Shown in pieces: positions 44,329-51,894 of a stretch of DNA of 64,000 nucleotides. The notes beneath the pieces are model-generated. The model did no database searches. It was not told the origin of the DNA and worked only from the letters and a program-made list of their open reading frames with translations. Source of the stretch: Streptomyces sp. Isolate_45 (GTDB lineage: Bacteria > Actinomycetota > Actinomycetes > Streptomycetales > Streptomycetaceae); contig NZ_JANFAK020000035.1 in the NCBI RefSeq assembly GCF_024721315.2, positions 1 through 64,000 on the forward strand. Reading direction: 5' to 3'. Position 1 is the first letter of the stretch, and each line of letters starts with the position of its first letter. The translations under genes and the position numbers were made by a program.

Positions 44329-44988
44329 TCACAGCGGCAGCTCCCAGATCAGCAGCTCCCCCGGCGAACCGGCGGTGACCTCCAGGCCCTTCTCGGCGGT
44401 GATCCGCGCCGAGTCCCCGGGACCCAGCTCCTCCCCGTCGAGCCGCAGGTCCCCCCGGACGACGTGCAGGTAGACCCGCTCCGCGTCCGGTACGGGGACC
44501 CGCTGGCCCGCCGCCGGCCGCCGGACGTGCAGCACCGCTCCGGCCGCCGGTACCTCGTACGGGGTGCCGTCCGCCAGACCGTGGACCAGCTCGTACGTGG
44601 GCTCCCCGCCGGCGGCGAGCGGCGCCAGCCACGTCTGCACGAACCTCAGCGGCACGGCCCCGTCGTTGCGCTCCACGTGCCGGGCCCCGGAAGCGGCGCC
44701 GAGCCGCTGCACGTCACCGGGTCGCACCAGGCCCGTGCCGCCGGTGACGCCGTCCCGGTGCGTGAGCTCGCCCTCGACCACCCAGGTGATGATCTCGGTG
44801 TTGCTGTGGGGGTGCTCGTCGAAGCCCGCGCCGGGCGCGAGGCGCTCCTCGTTGCAGGCGAGCACCGGGCCGAAGCGGATGTTGTCCGGGTCGTAGAAGG
44901 ACCCGAAGGAGAAGGCGTGCCCGGTGGTGATCCCGGCGCCCGGATCCCCTCCCGCGTACCGGTCGGCGGCTCGGCGTACATCAATCAT
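44329..44988 (-). CDS. Pirin-family bicupin protein
   Basis: A 219-residue pirin-like bicupin. The N-terminal cupin holds the metal-binding pattern FDEHPHSNTEIITWVVEGELTHRDG (His-His-Glu ligands), preceded by FGSFYDPDNIRFGPVLACNEERLAPG. The second cupin (residues ~125-219) has lost clear ligands. Bacterial pirins of this type act as quercetinase-like dioxygenases or, in Streptomyces, modulate redox and beta-oxidation enzymes. The ATG at 44988 (MIDVRRAADRY) was chosen; the upstream frame is not conserved. It is divergent from fasR with ~80 bases between, which may link it to fatty acid metabolism. Confidence 0.88.
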   Translation of the reverse strand: MIDVRRAADRYAGGDPGAGITTGHAFSFGSFYDPDNIRFGPVLACNEERLAPGAGFDEHPHSNTEIITWVVEGELTHRDGVTGGTGLVRPGDVQRLGAASGARHVERNDGAVPLRFVQTWLAPLAAGGEPTYELVHGLADGTPYEVPAAGAVLHVRRPAAGQRVPVPDAERVYLHVVRGDLRLDGEELGPGDSARITAEKGLEVTAGSPGELLIWELPL

Positions 44989-45069
44989 GGGGGCCACCGT
45001 AGCCCGAGGGGTGGGACGGGGCGCGGGACCGGAGTCCGCGCCGGGGCGCTGATAAGGCAGTCTTGTCCC

Positions 45070-46281
45070 GTGCCCCAACCCGAACGTGAGCAGTCACCCG
45101 ACACCCGTCCCGCGCATCCGGCCCACCCGCACGCCGCGACGCTGCGCCGGCTGGAGAAGTCGTCCGGCCGACTCGCCGCCAACGCCATCGCGCGGATGGA
45201 CGAGACCCTTCCGTGGTACCGGGCGATGCCGCCGGAGAACCGCTCGTGGATCGGTCTGGTCGCCCAGGCCGGCATCGCCGCGTTCACGGAGTGGTTCCGG
45301 CACCCCGAGACGCCCCAGGCGATCTCCACCGATGTGTTCGGGACGGCTCCTCGGGAGCTGACCCGGGCGATCACCCTGCGTCAGACCGTCGAGATGGTGC
45401 GGACGACGATCGAGGTCATGGAGACCGCGATCGACGAGGTCGCGGCCCCCGGCGACGAGTCGATCCTGCGCGAGGCGCTGCTGGTGTACGCCCGGGAGAT
45501 CGCCTTCGCGACCGCCCAGGTGTACGCGCAGGCCGCCGAGGCGCGCGGGGCGTGGGACGCCCGCCTGGAGTCCCTCGTCGTGAACGCGGTGCTGTCGGGC
45601 GAGGCGGACGAGGGCGCCCTGTCGCGGGCCGCCGCGCTCGGCTGGAACTCGCCGGAGCACGTGTGCGTGGTGCTGGGCACGGCGCCGGACGGGGACAGCG
45701 AGCTGACGGTCGAGGCGATCCGGCGTGCGGCCCGCCACCACAAGCTCCAGGTGCTCACCGGGGTGCTAGGCGACCGCCTCGTGGTGATCGCGGGTGGCAG
45801 TGACAACCCGATGCAGGTGGCGAAGTCGCTGATCGGGCCGTTCGCGGCGGGTGCGGTGGTGGCGGGGCCGGTGGTCCCGGACCTGTTGAACGCGACGAAG
45901 TCCGCCCAGGCGGCGGCGGCCGGCCTGAAGGCCTGCACGGCCTGGCAGGACGCTCCCCGACCGGTCCTGGCGGACGATCTCCTGCCGGAACGCGCGATCG
46001 CGTCGGATCCCTCGGCCAGGGAGCAGCTGGTGGAGGAGATCTACAGACCGCTGGAGGAGGCGGGCTCCGCGCTCCTGGAGACGCTGAGCGTCTATCTGGA
46101 GCAGGCGAGCAGCCTGGAGGGGGCCGCGCGGATGCTGTTCGTGCACCCCAACACGGTGCGCTACCGGCTCCGACGTGTGACCGACGTCACCGGGTGGTCA
46201 CCGTCCGATGTTCGTTCGGCGTTCACGCTGCGAATCGCCCTGATCCTGGGGCGTCTGGCCGACGGGGATCCGCAGTCCTAG
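45070..46281 (+). CDS. fasR: FasR, PucR-type activator of fatty acid synthesis
   Basis: A 403-residue regulator with an N-terminal helical region (residues ~20-180, SGRLAANAIARMDETLPWYRAMPPENRSWIGLV), a central GGDEF-like fold and a C-terminal PucR helix-turn-helix (LFVHPNTVRYRLRRVTDVTGWSPSDVRSAFTLRIAL). In S. coelicolor the protein at this place, directly upstream of fabD, is FasR (SCO2386), which activates the fabD-fabH-acpP-fabF operon. The identical position here supports the same assignment. The GTG at 45070 is the first start after the divergent pirin gene. The stop codon lies 89 bases before fabD, leaving room for the promoter and operator. Confidence 0.92.
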   Translation: MPQPEREQSPDTRPAHPAHPHAATLRRLEKSSGRLAANAIARMDETLPWYRAMPPENRSWIGLVAQAGIAAFTEWFRHPETPQAISTDVFGTAPRELTRAITLRQTVEMVRTTIEVMETAIDEVAAPGDESILREALLVYAREIAFATAQVYAQAAEARGAWDARLESLVVNAVLSGEADEGALSRAAALGWNSPEHVCVVLGTAPDGDSELTVEAIRRAARHHKLQVLTGVLGDRLVVIAGGSDNPMQVAKSLIGPFAAGAVVAGPVVPDLLNATKSAQAAAAGLKACTAWQDAPRPVLADDLLPERAIASDPSAREQLVEEIYRPLEEAGSALLETLSVYLEQASSLEGAARMLFVHPNTVRYRLRRVTDVTGWSPSDVRSAFTLRIALILGRLADGDPQS

Positions 46282-46370
46282 ACTTTTGTCGGACATCAAC
46301 AATTACCCCGACGGTTCTTCGTCCCTGTCCCCACGGGCGGCGGGGACCATCCACAAGAGAGAGTGTGAGG
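46282..46370 (+). promoter_or_regulatory. fab operon promoter and probable FasR site
   Basis: This 89-base gap holds an AT-richer stretch (46284-46305) in which GTCGG (46288-46292) is mirrored by CCGAC (46308-46312) about 15 bases away. It is the only space where FasR could act directly ahead of fabD. The exact site is an inference. Confidence 0.5.
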
Positions 46371-47288
46371 GTGCTCGTACTCGTCGCTCCAGGCCAAGGC
46401 GCTCAGACGCCCGGCTTCCTGACTCCCTGGCTCGAACTCCCCGGTGCCGCTGACCGCGTCGCCGGTTGGTCGGACGCCATCGGGCTCGACCTTGCCCACT
46501 ACGGCACGAAGGCCGACGCGGACGAGATCCGCGACACGGCCGTGGCACAGCCGCTGCTCGTCGCAGCGGGTCTCCTGTCCGCTTCCGCGCTCGGCTCGTC
46601 CTCGGCCTTCGGTGCCGTGGCGGGCCACAGCGTCGGCGAGATCACCGCGGCCGCGGTCGCGGGCGTCCTGTCCGACGCGGACGCGCTGTCGTTCGTCCGG
46701 ACCCGCGGTCTGGGCATGGCCGACGCGGCCGCCGTCACCGAGACCGGCATGGCCGCCGTCCTCGGCGGCGACCAGGACGTGGTGGTCGCACATCTGGAGA
46801 AGCTGGGGCTCACCCCGGCCAACATCAACGGAGCGGGCCAGATCGTGGCCGCCGGTACCGTCGAGCAGATCGCCGCCCTGGTGGACGAGAAGCCCGAAGG
46901 CTCCATGAAGGTCGTCGCCCTCAAGGTCGCGGGCGCTTTCCACACGCACCACATGGCCCCCGCGGTCGCCGAGCTGGAGAAGGCCGCCCAGGCCCTCGCG
47001 CCGGCCGACCCGGTCCTGAAGTACGTGTCGAACAGGGACGGCCTCGTCATCGATTCGGGCGCCGACGTCGTCGCCCGCCTGGTCGGCCAGGTCGCGAACC
47101 CGGTCCGCTGGGACCTGTGCATGGAGACGTTCGCTTCGCTGGGCGTTTCCGGGATCGTCGAACTGTGCCCCGGTGGCACGCTGACGGGTCTGGCCAAGCG
47201 CGCCCTCAAGGGTGTGCCGAGCGTGGCCCTGAAGACGCCGGACGATCTCGAAAAGGCCGCGGCGCTCCTCGCCGAGCACGCGGCCTGA
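46371..47288 (+). CDS. fabD: Malonyl-CoA:ACP transacylase
   Basis: A 305-residue FabD that moves malonyl from malonyl-CoA to acyl carrier protein, both for fatty acid synthesis and for aromatic polyketide synthases in Streptomyces. APGQGAQTPGFL opens the fold. The catalytic serine is in GHSVGE (Ser87) and its histidine partner is in AGAFHTHHM (His191). The start at the second GTG (46371, encoding MLVLVAPGQ) matches the S. coelicolor protein; the GTG two codons earlier has slightly better spacing to AAGAGAGA. It is the first gene of the fabD-fabH-acpP-fabF operon, 19 bases ahead of fabH. Confidence 0.96.
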   Translation: MLVLVAPGQGAQTPGFLTPWLELPGAADRVAGWSDAIGLDLAHYGTKADADEIRDTAVAQPLLVAAGLLSASALGSSSAFGAVAGHSVGEITAAAVAGVLSDADALSFVRTRGLGMADAAAVTETGMAAVLGGDQDVVVAHLEKLGLTPANINGAGQIVAAGTVEQIAALVDEKPEGSMKVVALKVAGAFHTHHMAPAVAELEKAAQALAPADPVLKYVSNRDGLVIDSGADVVARLVGQVANPVRWDLCMETFASLGVSGIVELCPGGTLTGLAKRALKGVPSVALKTPDDLEKAAALLAEHAA

Positions 47289-47307
47289 GAGAAGGAGCCC
47301 ACACAGC

Positions 47308-48312
47308 ATGTCCAAGATCAAGCCGGCCAAGGGCTCCCCGTACGCCCGCATCCTGGGTGTCGGCGGCTACCGTCCGACCCGTGTGGTGCCCAACGAGGTC
47401 ATCCTGGAGACGATCGACTCGTCCGACGAGTGGATCCGGTCCCGGTCCGGCATCGCCACGCGGCACTGGGCCGGCCCGCACGAGACGGTCGCCCAGATGT
47501 CGGTGGAGGCGTCCGGGAAGGCGCTGGCCGATGCCGGGATCTCCCCGGAGCAGATCGGCGCCGTGATCGTCTCGACGGTCTCGCACTTCAAGCAGACGCC
47601 GGCCGTGGCGACGGAGATCGCGCACCGCGTGGGCGCGGTGAAGCCCGCCGCGTTCGACATCTCCGCGGGCTGTGCCGGTTTCGGCTACGGCCTGACCCTC
47701 GCCAAGGGCTTGGTGGTCGAGGGTTCGGCGCAGTACGTCCTCGTCATCGGCGTCGAGCGGCTCTCGGACCTGACCGACCTGGAGGACCGCGCGACGGCCT
47801 TCCTGTTCGGTGACGGTGCGGGCGCCGTGGTCGTGGGTCCGTCGGACGAGCCGGCCATCGGCCCCACGGTGTGGGGTTCGGAGGGCGACAAGTCCGAGAC
47901 CATCAAGCAGACCGTGCCGTGGGACGAGTACCTCGGCAAGGACAGCGGGGAGAAGTTCCCGGCCATCACGCAGGAGGGTCAGGCGGTCTTCCGCTGGGCC
48001 GTCTTCGAGATGGCCAAGGTGGCCCAGCAGGCGCTCGACGCCGCCGGGATCACCGCGGAAGACCTGGACGTCTTCATTCCGCACCAGGCGAACATGCGGA
48101 TCATCGACTCGATGGTGAAGACTCTGAAGCTGCCGGAACACGTCACGGTCGCCCGTGACGTCGAAACCACCGGCAACACGTCGGCCGCCTCGATCCCGCT
48201 CGCTATGGAGCGGCTCCTGGCGACCGGAGCGGCGAAGAGCGGCGACACCGCGCTCGTCATCGGCTTCGGGGCGGGACTCGTCTACGCCGCGACGGTCGTT
48301 ACCCTCCCCTAG
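47308..48312 (+). CDS. fabH: Beta-ketoacyl-ACP synthase III
   Basis: A 334-residue FabH that condenses a short acyl-CoA (branched or acetyl) with malonyl-ACP to start each fatty acid chain. The catalytic triad is complete: Cys122 in ISAGCAGFGYG, His259 in PHQANMR and Asn290 in GNTSAAS. The N terminus MSKIKPAKGSPYARILGVGGYRPTRVVPN is typical. GAGAAGGAG stands ahead of the ATG. It lies 19 bases after fabD and ~55 bases before acpP, within the operon. Confidence 0.97.
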   Translation: MSKIKPAKGSPYARILGVGGYRPTRVVPNEVILETIDSSDEWIRSRSGIATRHWAGPHETVAQMSVEASGKALADAGISPEQIGAVIVSTVSHFKQTPAVATEIAHRVGAVKPAAFDISAGCAGFGYGLTLAKGLVVEGSAQYVLVIGVERLSDLTDLEDRATAFLFGDGAGAVVVGPSDEPAIGPTVWGSEGDKSETIKQTVPWDEYLGKDSGEKFPAITQEGQAVFRWAVFEMAKVAQQALDAAGITAEDLDVFIPHQANMRIIDSMVKTLKLPEHVTVARDVETTGNTSAASIPLAMERLLATGAAKSGDTALVIGFGAGLVYAATVVTLP

Positions 48313-48367
48313 GGTCGGAATCCGTTCCGCCCCTGATCAACCCATTCAGCTATAGAAGGAGCGCCAC

Positions 48368-48616
48368 ATGGCCGCCACCCAGGAAGAGATCGTCGAAGGC
48401 CTCGCCGAGATCGTCAACGAGATCGCCGGCATCCCGCAGGAGGACGTCCAGCTCGACAAGTCCTTCACCGACGACCTGGACGTCGACTCCCTGTCCATGG
48501 TCGAGGTCGTCGTCGCCGCCGAAGAGCGCTTCGACGTCAAGATCCCGGACGAGGACGTCAAGAACCTCAAGACGGTCGGCGACGCCGCGGACTACATCCT
48601 GAAGAACCAGGCCTAA
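48368..48616 (+). CDS. acpP: Acyl carrier protein
   Basis: An 82-residue acidic acyl carrier protein that holds growing fatty acids on a phosphopantetheine arm. The attachment serine is Ser41 in DDLDVDSLSMVEVV, and the four-helix pattern is otherwise standard (ERFDVKIPDEDVKNLKTVGDAADYI). AGAAGGAG precedes the ATG. A single ACP sits between fabH and fabF, as in the S. coelicolor operon. Confidence 0.97.
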   Translation: MAATQEEIVEGLAEIVNEIAGIPQEDVQLDKSFTDDLDVDSLSMVEVVVAAEERFDVKIPDEDVKNLKTVGDAADYILKNQA

Positions 48617-48696
48617 AGCCTGCCGAGCGTTTGTCGCCACCTGGCGGTGGCGCCGTGACAATTCAGCACCCCCTGAGACGTGGAGAAAGAATTCCT

Positions 48697-49962
48697 GTGA
48701 GCCCGACCAATCGCACCGTGGTCGTCACCGGTATCGGCGCAACCACTCCGCTGGGTGGCGACAGCGCTTCGACCTGGGAAGGCCTGCTCGCCGGCCGGTC
48801 CGGTGTCACGCCCCTGGAGGGCGAGCGGTTCGCCGAACTCCCGGTCCGCATCGCCGCGCAGGCTGCCGTGGATCCGAGCGAGGTACTGCCCCGCCCCCTG
48901 GCCCGCAAGCTCGACCGTTCGGCGCAGTTCGCCGTCATCGCCGCCCGTGAGGCCTGGGCCGACGCCGGCTACACCGCTCCGGCGGGCGAGGACGAATCGA
49001 TCGTTCCCGAGCGCCTGGGCACCGTGATCGCCTCCGGTATCGGCGGCGTCACCACCCTGCTCGACCAGTACGACGTCCTGAAGGAAAAGGGTGTGCGCCG
49101 GGTCTCCCCGCACACCGTCCCCATGCTCATGCCGAACGGCCCGTCGGCCAACGTCGGCCTCGAGGTCAACGCCCGCGCCGGTGTGCACACCCCGGTCAGC
49201 GCGTGCGCGTCGGGCGCCGAGGCCATCGGCTACGCCGTCGAGATGATCCGTACGGGCCGTGCCGACGTGGTCGTCGCGGGCGGTACGGAGGCGGCGATCC
49301 ACCCGCTGCCCATCGCCGCGTTCGCCAACATGATGGCGATGTCGAAGAACAACGAGGACCCGACCGGCGCGTCCCGTCCGTACGACAAGGGCCGTGACGG
49401 CTTCGTCCTCGGTGAGGGCGCGGGCGTCGTGGTGCTGGAGTCCGCCGAGCACGCCGCGAAGCGGGGCGCCCGCGTCTACTGCGAGGTGCTGGGCCAGGGC
49501 CTGTCCGCGGACAGCCACCACATCGCGCAGCCGGAGCCGACGGGCCGCGGTGTCGCGGCCGCGGTGCAGAACCTGCTCGACAACACCAACCTGGACCCGT
49601 CCGAGCTGGTGCACCTGAACGCGCACGCCACGTCGACCCCGCAGGGCGACACGGCCGAGCTGAAGGCCCTGCGCAAGGTCCTGGGCGACGACCTCGACCA
49701 CATCGCGATCTCCGCGACCAAGTCGATGACCGGTCACCTGCTGGGTGGCGCGGGCGGCATCGAGACGGTCGCGACCGTCCTGGCGCTGTACCACCGGATC
49801 GCCCCGCCGACGATCAACGTCACCGAGCTGGACGACGACATCGACGCGGACATCGTGCGCGGCGAGCCGCGCAAGCTGCCCGTCGACGGCCCGATCTCGG
49901 CGATCAACAACTCCTTCGGCTTCGGCGGCCACAACGTGACGCTCGCGTTCCGTTCCGTCTGA
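48697..49962 (+). CDS. fabF: Beta-ketoacyl-ACP synthase II
   Basis: A 421-residue FabF that elongates acyl-ACP with malonyl-ACP. The thiolase-fold catalytic residues are Cys170 in VSACASG, His310 in NAHATSTPQGD and His347 in MTGHLLGGAGG. The C-terminal NNSFGFGGHNVTLAF is characteristic. The GTG at 48697 (VSPTNRTVVVTG) has GGAGA ~10 bases upstream; the frame from 48631 lacks conservation. It is the last gene of the fab operon and is followed by a strong terminator. Confidence 0.97.
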   Translation: MSPTNRTVVVTGIGATTPLGGDSASTWEGLLAGRSGVTPLEGERFAELPVRIAAQAAVDPSEVLPRPLARKLDRSAQFAVIAAREAWADAGYTAPAGEDESIVPERLGTVIASGIGGVTTLLDQYDVLKEKGVRRVSPHTVPMLMPNGPSANVGLEVNARAGVHTPVSACASGAEAIGYAVEMIRTGRADVVVAGGTEAAIHPLPIAAFANMMAMSKNNEDPTGASRPYDKGRDGFVLGEGAGVVVLESAEHAAKRGARVYCEVLGQGLSADSHHIAQPEPTGRGVAAAVQNLLDNTNLDPSELVHLNAHATSTPQGDTAELKALRKVLGDDLDHIAISATKSMTGHLLGGAGGIETVATVLALYHRIAPPTINVTELDDDIDADIVRGEPRKLPVDGPISAINNSFGFGGHNVTLAFRSV

Positions 49963-49979
49963 CCGGAGTCCCGTACGAC

Positions 49980-50021
49980 GTGAAGGGCCCCGTCCGGCTT
50001 CTGCCGGGCGGGGCCCTTCAC
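49980..50021. terminator. Terminator between fabF and the DUF3145 gene
   Basis: GTGAAGGGCCCCG (49980-49992) is perfectly complementary to CGGGGCCCTTCAC (50009-50021), with a nested CCGG/CCGG pair inside the loop. It begins 17 bases after the fabF stop codon and also faces the 3' end of the convergent DUF3145 gene. Confidence 0.82.
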
Positions 50022-50044
50022 GTACCTGCCTGTCGGCAGGGGGG

Positions 50045-50539
50045 TCAGACGACCTGGTGGAGCCAGCGGACGGGGGCGCCCTCACCGGCGTACCGGAAGG
50101 GTTCCAGTTCGTCGTCCCAGGGCTTCCCCAGGAGTTTGGCGATCTCGGCTTCCAGGTTGGTCTCGCCGCGCACGGACCGGGCGAGGGCGGCGCGCAGCCG
50201 GTCCTCGGGGATCAGGATGTCGCCGTGCATGCCGGTGACGGCGTGGAAGATGCCGAGTTCCGGCGTGGAGCTGTAGCGCTCGCCCTCGGCGGTCGGGCAG
50301 GGTTCGGCGGTCACTTCGAAGCGGAGCAGGTGCCAGCCGCGCAGTGCGGAGGCGAGTTTCGAGGCGGTGCCCGCCTCGGCCTGCCAGGAGAACTCGGCTC
50401 TCCAGGTGCCGGGGGAGGCGGGCTGACGGATCCAGTCGAGGTTCACCCGCACCCCGAGCACGCCCGCTACAGCCCATTCCACATGCGGGCAGAGCGCGCG
50501 CGGTGCGGAATGCACGTACAGAACTCCACGTGTCGTCAC
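50045..50539 (-). CDS. DUF3145 domain protein
   Basis: A 164-residue protein matching the actinobacterial DUF3145 family along its length. It begins VTTRGVLYVHSAPRALCPHVEWAVAGVLG and contains LDWIRQPASPGTWRAEFSWQ, HGDILIPEDRLRAAL and LGKPWDDELEPFRYAGEGAPVRWLHQVV. Function is unknown; it is regularly found next to the fab operon in Streptomyces (recalled as SCO2391). The GTG at 50539 is preceded by GGAGG five bases away. The promoter should lie in the relatively AT-rich stretch at 50570-50640. Confidence 0.9.
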   Translation of the reverse strand: MTTRGVLYVHSAPRALCPHVEWAVAGVLGVRVNLDWIRQPASPGTWRAEFSWQAEAGTASKLASALRGWHLLRFEVTAEPCPTAEGERYSSTPELGIFHAVTGMHGDILIPEDRLRAALARSVRGETNLEAEIAKLLGKPWDDELEPFRYAGEGAPVRWLHQVV

Positions 50540-50787
50540 CGGGACCTCCAGTGTGGGACGAGGTCGGGAATAAACTCCAGAAAACGGACAGTATGTGACG
50601 TGATGTAATGTAACGGAAATTATTTGACATTGCGCATCGGCAGTGGCGGCCGAAACGCCACGGGAAAAAGCTACCGTGCGCCAGGGGTCATGGTGTGACG
50701 TACGGTCGCTCCGAGGCCGGTAAACACAGAGCATTCACTCAGCAGGACGCCCCTGAAGGACAAGGGGCGACGAGGGAGGACCACCCC

Positions 50788-51684
50788 ATGCGCACCACCG
50801 CTCCGCGCCGCCGCGCGCGCCGCGCCCTCGCGGGCGCGGGCGTGGCGGTGGCCGTCCTGGCCGCCTGCGTCACGGGCTGCGACGAGAGCGGTCCGACGGA
50901 CGCGGGTGAGCGGGGGGCGCAGGCCGCGCCGCGCTGGAACACCGCTCCCACGTCGATCGCCGCCGTCGGCGATTCCATCACCCGCGGGTTCGACGCCTGT
51001 TCGGTGCTGGCGGACTGCCCGGAGGCGTCCTGGGCGACCGGGAACGACCCGCTGGTCCGCTCCCTCGCCGCCCGGCTGCTCGGTGAGGCGCAGGCGCCCG
51101 CGCGCAGCTGGAACTACGCGGTGACCGGCTCCCGGATGGCGGACCTGCCGGTGCAGCTGACCGCGGCGGCCGCGCACAAGCCCGACCTGGTCACGGTGAT
51201 GGTGGGCTCGAACGACGCCTGCCGGCCGACGGCTTCGTCGATGACTCCGGTGGCGGAGTTCCGCGACGGGTTCGACAAGGCCCTCAAGGAGCTGCGGGCG
51301 GCGTCCCCCGCCTCCCAGGTGTACGTGTCCTCCGTGCCCGACCTCCAGCGGCTGTGGGAGCAGGGCAAGGACAGCCCGATGGTCCGGCAGATCTGGAAGC
51401 TGGGGATCTGTCAGTCCATGCTGGCCGAACCGCTGTCGGCGACGGCGGGGGCCACGGCCCGCCGGGAGCAGGTGCGGGCGCGCGTGGTCGAGTACAACGA
51501 GGTGCTGCGCGAGGTGTGCGGGAAGGACGCGCTGTGCCGCTACGACGGCGGCGCCGTGTTCCAGTACCCGTTCGCGGCGGATCAGTTGAGCCACTGGGAC
51601 TGGTTCCACCCGGGCAAGGACGGGCAGGCGCGACTGGCCGAACTGGCGCACCGGCAGGTGACGGCGGCCGAGCCGCCGCGTTGA
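50788..51684 (+). CDS. SGNH/GDSL-type lipoprotein hydrolase
   Basis: A 298-residue secreted esterase. GGGAGGA precedes the ATG at 50788. The signal peptide (RTTAPRRRARRALAGAGVAVAVLAAC) ends in a lipobox-like LAAC, so it is probably a lipoprotein; a second cysteine follows in VTGC. The SGNH blocks are all present: AVGDSITRGFD (Ser), GSR (Gly), VGSND (Asn) and HWDWFHPGKDG (Asp/His). It should hydrolyse ester or acyl groups outside the cell, with unknown substrate. An upstream in-frame ATG at 50695 is not supported by a ribosome binding site. Confidence 0.88.
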   Translation: MRTTAPRRRARRALAGAGVAVAVLAACVTGCDESGPTDAGERGAQAAPRWNTAPTSIAAVGDSITRGFDACSVLADCPEASWATGNDPLVRSLAARLLGEAQAPARSWNYAVTGSRMADLPVQLTAAAAHKPDLVTVMVGSNDACRPTASSMTPVAEFRDGFDKALKELRAASPASQVYVSSVPDLQRLWEQGKDSPMVRQIWKLGICQSMLAEPLSATAGATARREQVRARVVEYNEVLREVCGKDALCRYDGGAVFQYPFAADQLSHWDWFHPGKDGQARLAELAHRQVTAAEPPR

Positions 51685-51821
51685 CGCGGAGGACCGGAGG
51701 CGGGTGTCAGGGCCCGCCTCCGGTCCGTTCCGGGGCCGCGCGAGGGTCGACTTCAGGCCATTGGGCCTTCCGGCGTGTCGCGCGGCGGATCACGCGGTGT
51801 TCCGCGTCGGGTCATCGGATC

Positions 51822-51850
51822 ATGTGACGGCACATCATGTGATGTCACAT
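51822..51850. promoter_or_regulatory. Two tandem ATGTGA-type dyads
   Basis: ATGTGACGGCACAT (51822-51835) and ATGTGATGTCACAT (51837-51850) are near-palindromes repeated at 15-base spacing, in the ~210-base gap between the convergent SGNH and GH3 genes. They are out of place for a promoter operator. Role unknown. Confidence 0.4.
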
Positions 51851-51894
51851 CACGCGAGGCCCGGTCAGGTGTCGGCGGAGCACGCGCCGGCGGC

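Noticed and set aside
51822..51850. CRP (cAMP receptor protein) sites
   Set aside because: The half-sites are separated by two to four bases instead of six, and the location is between gene ends.
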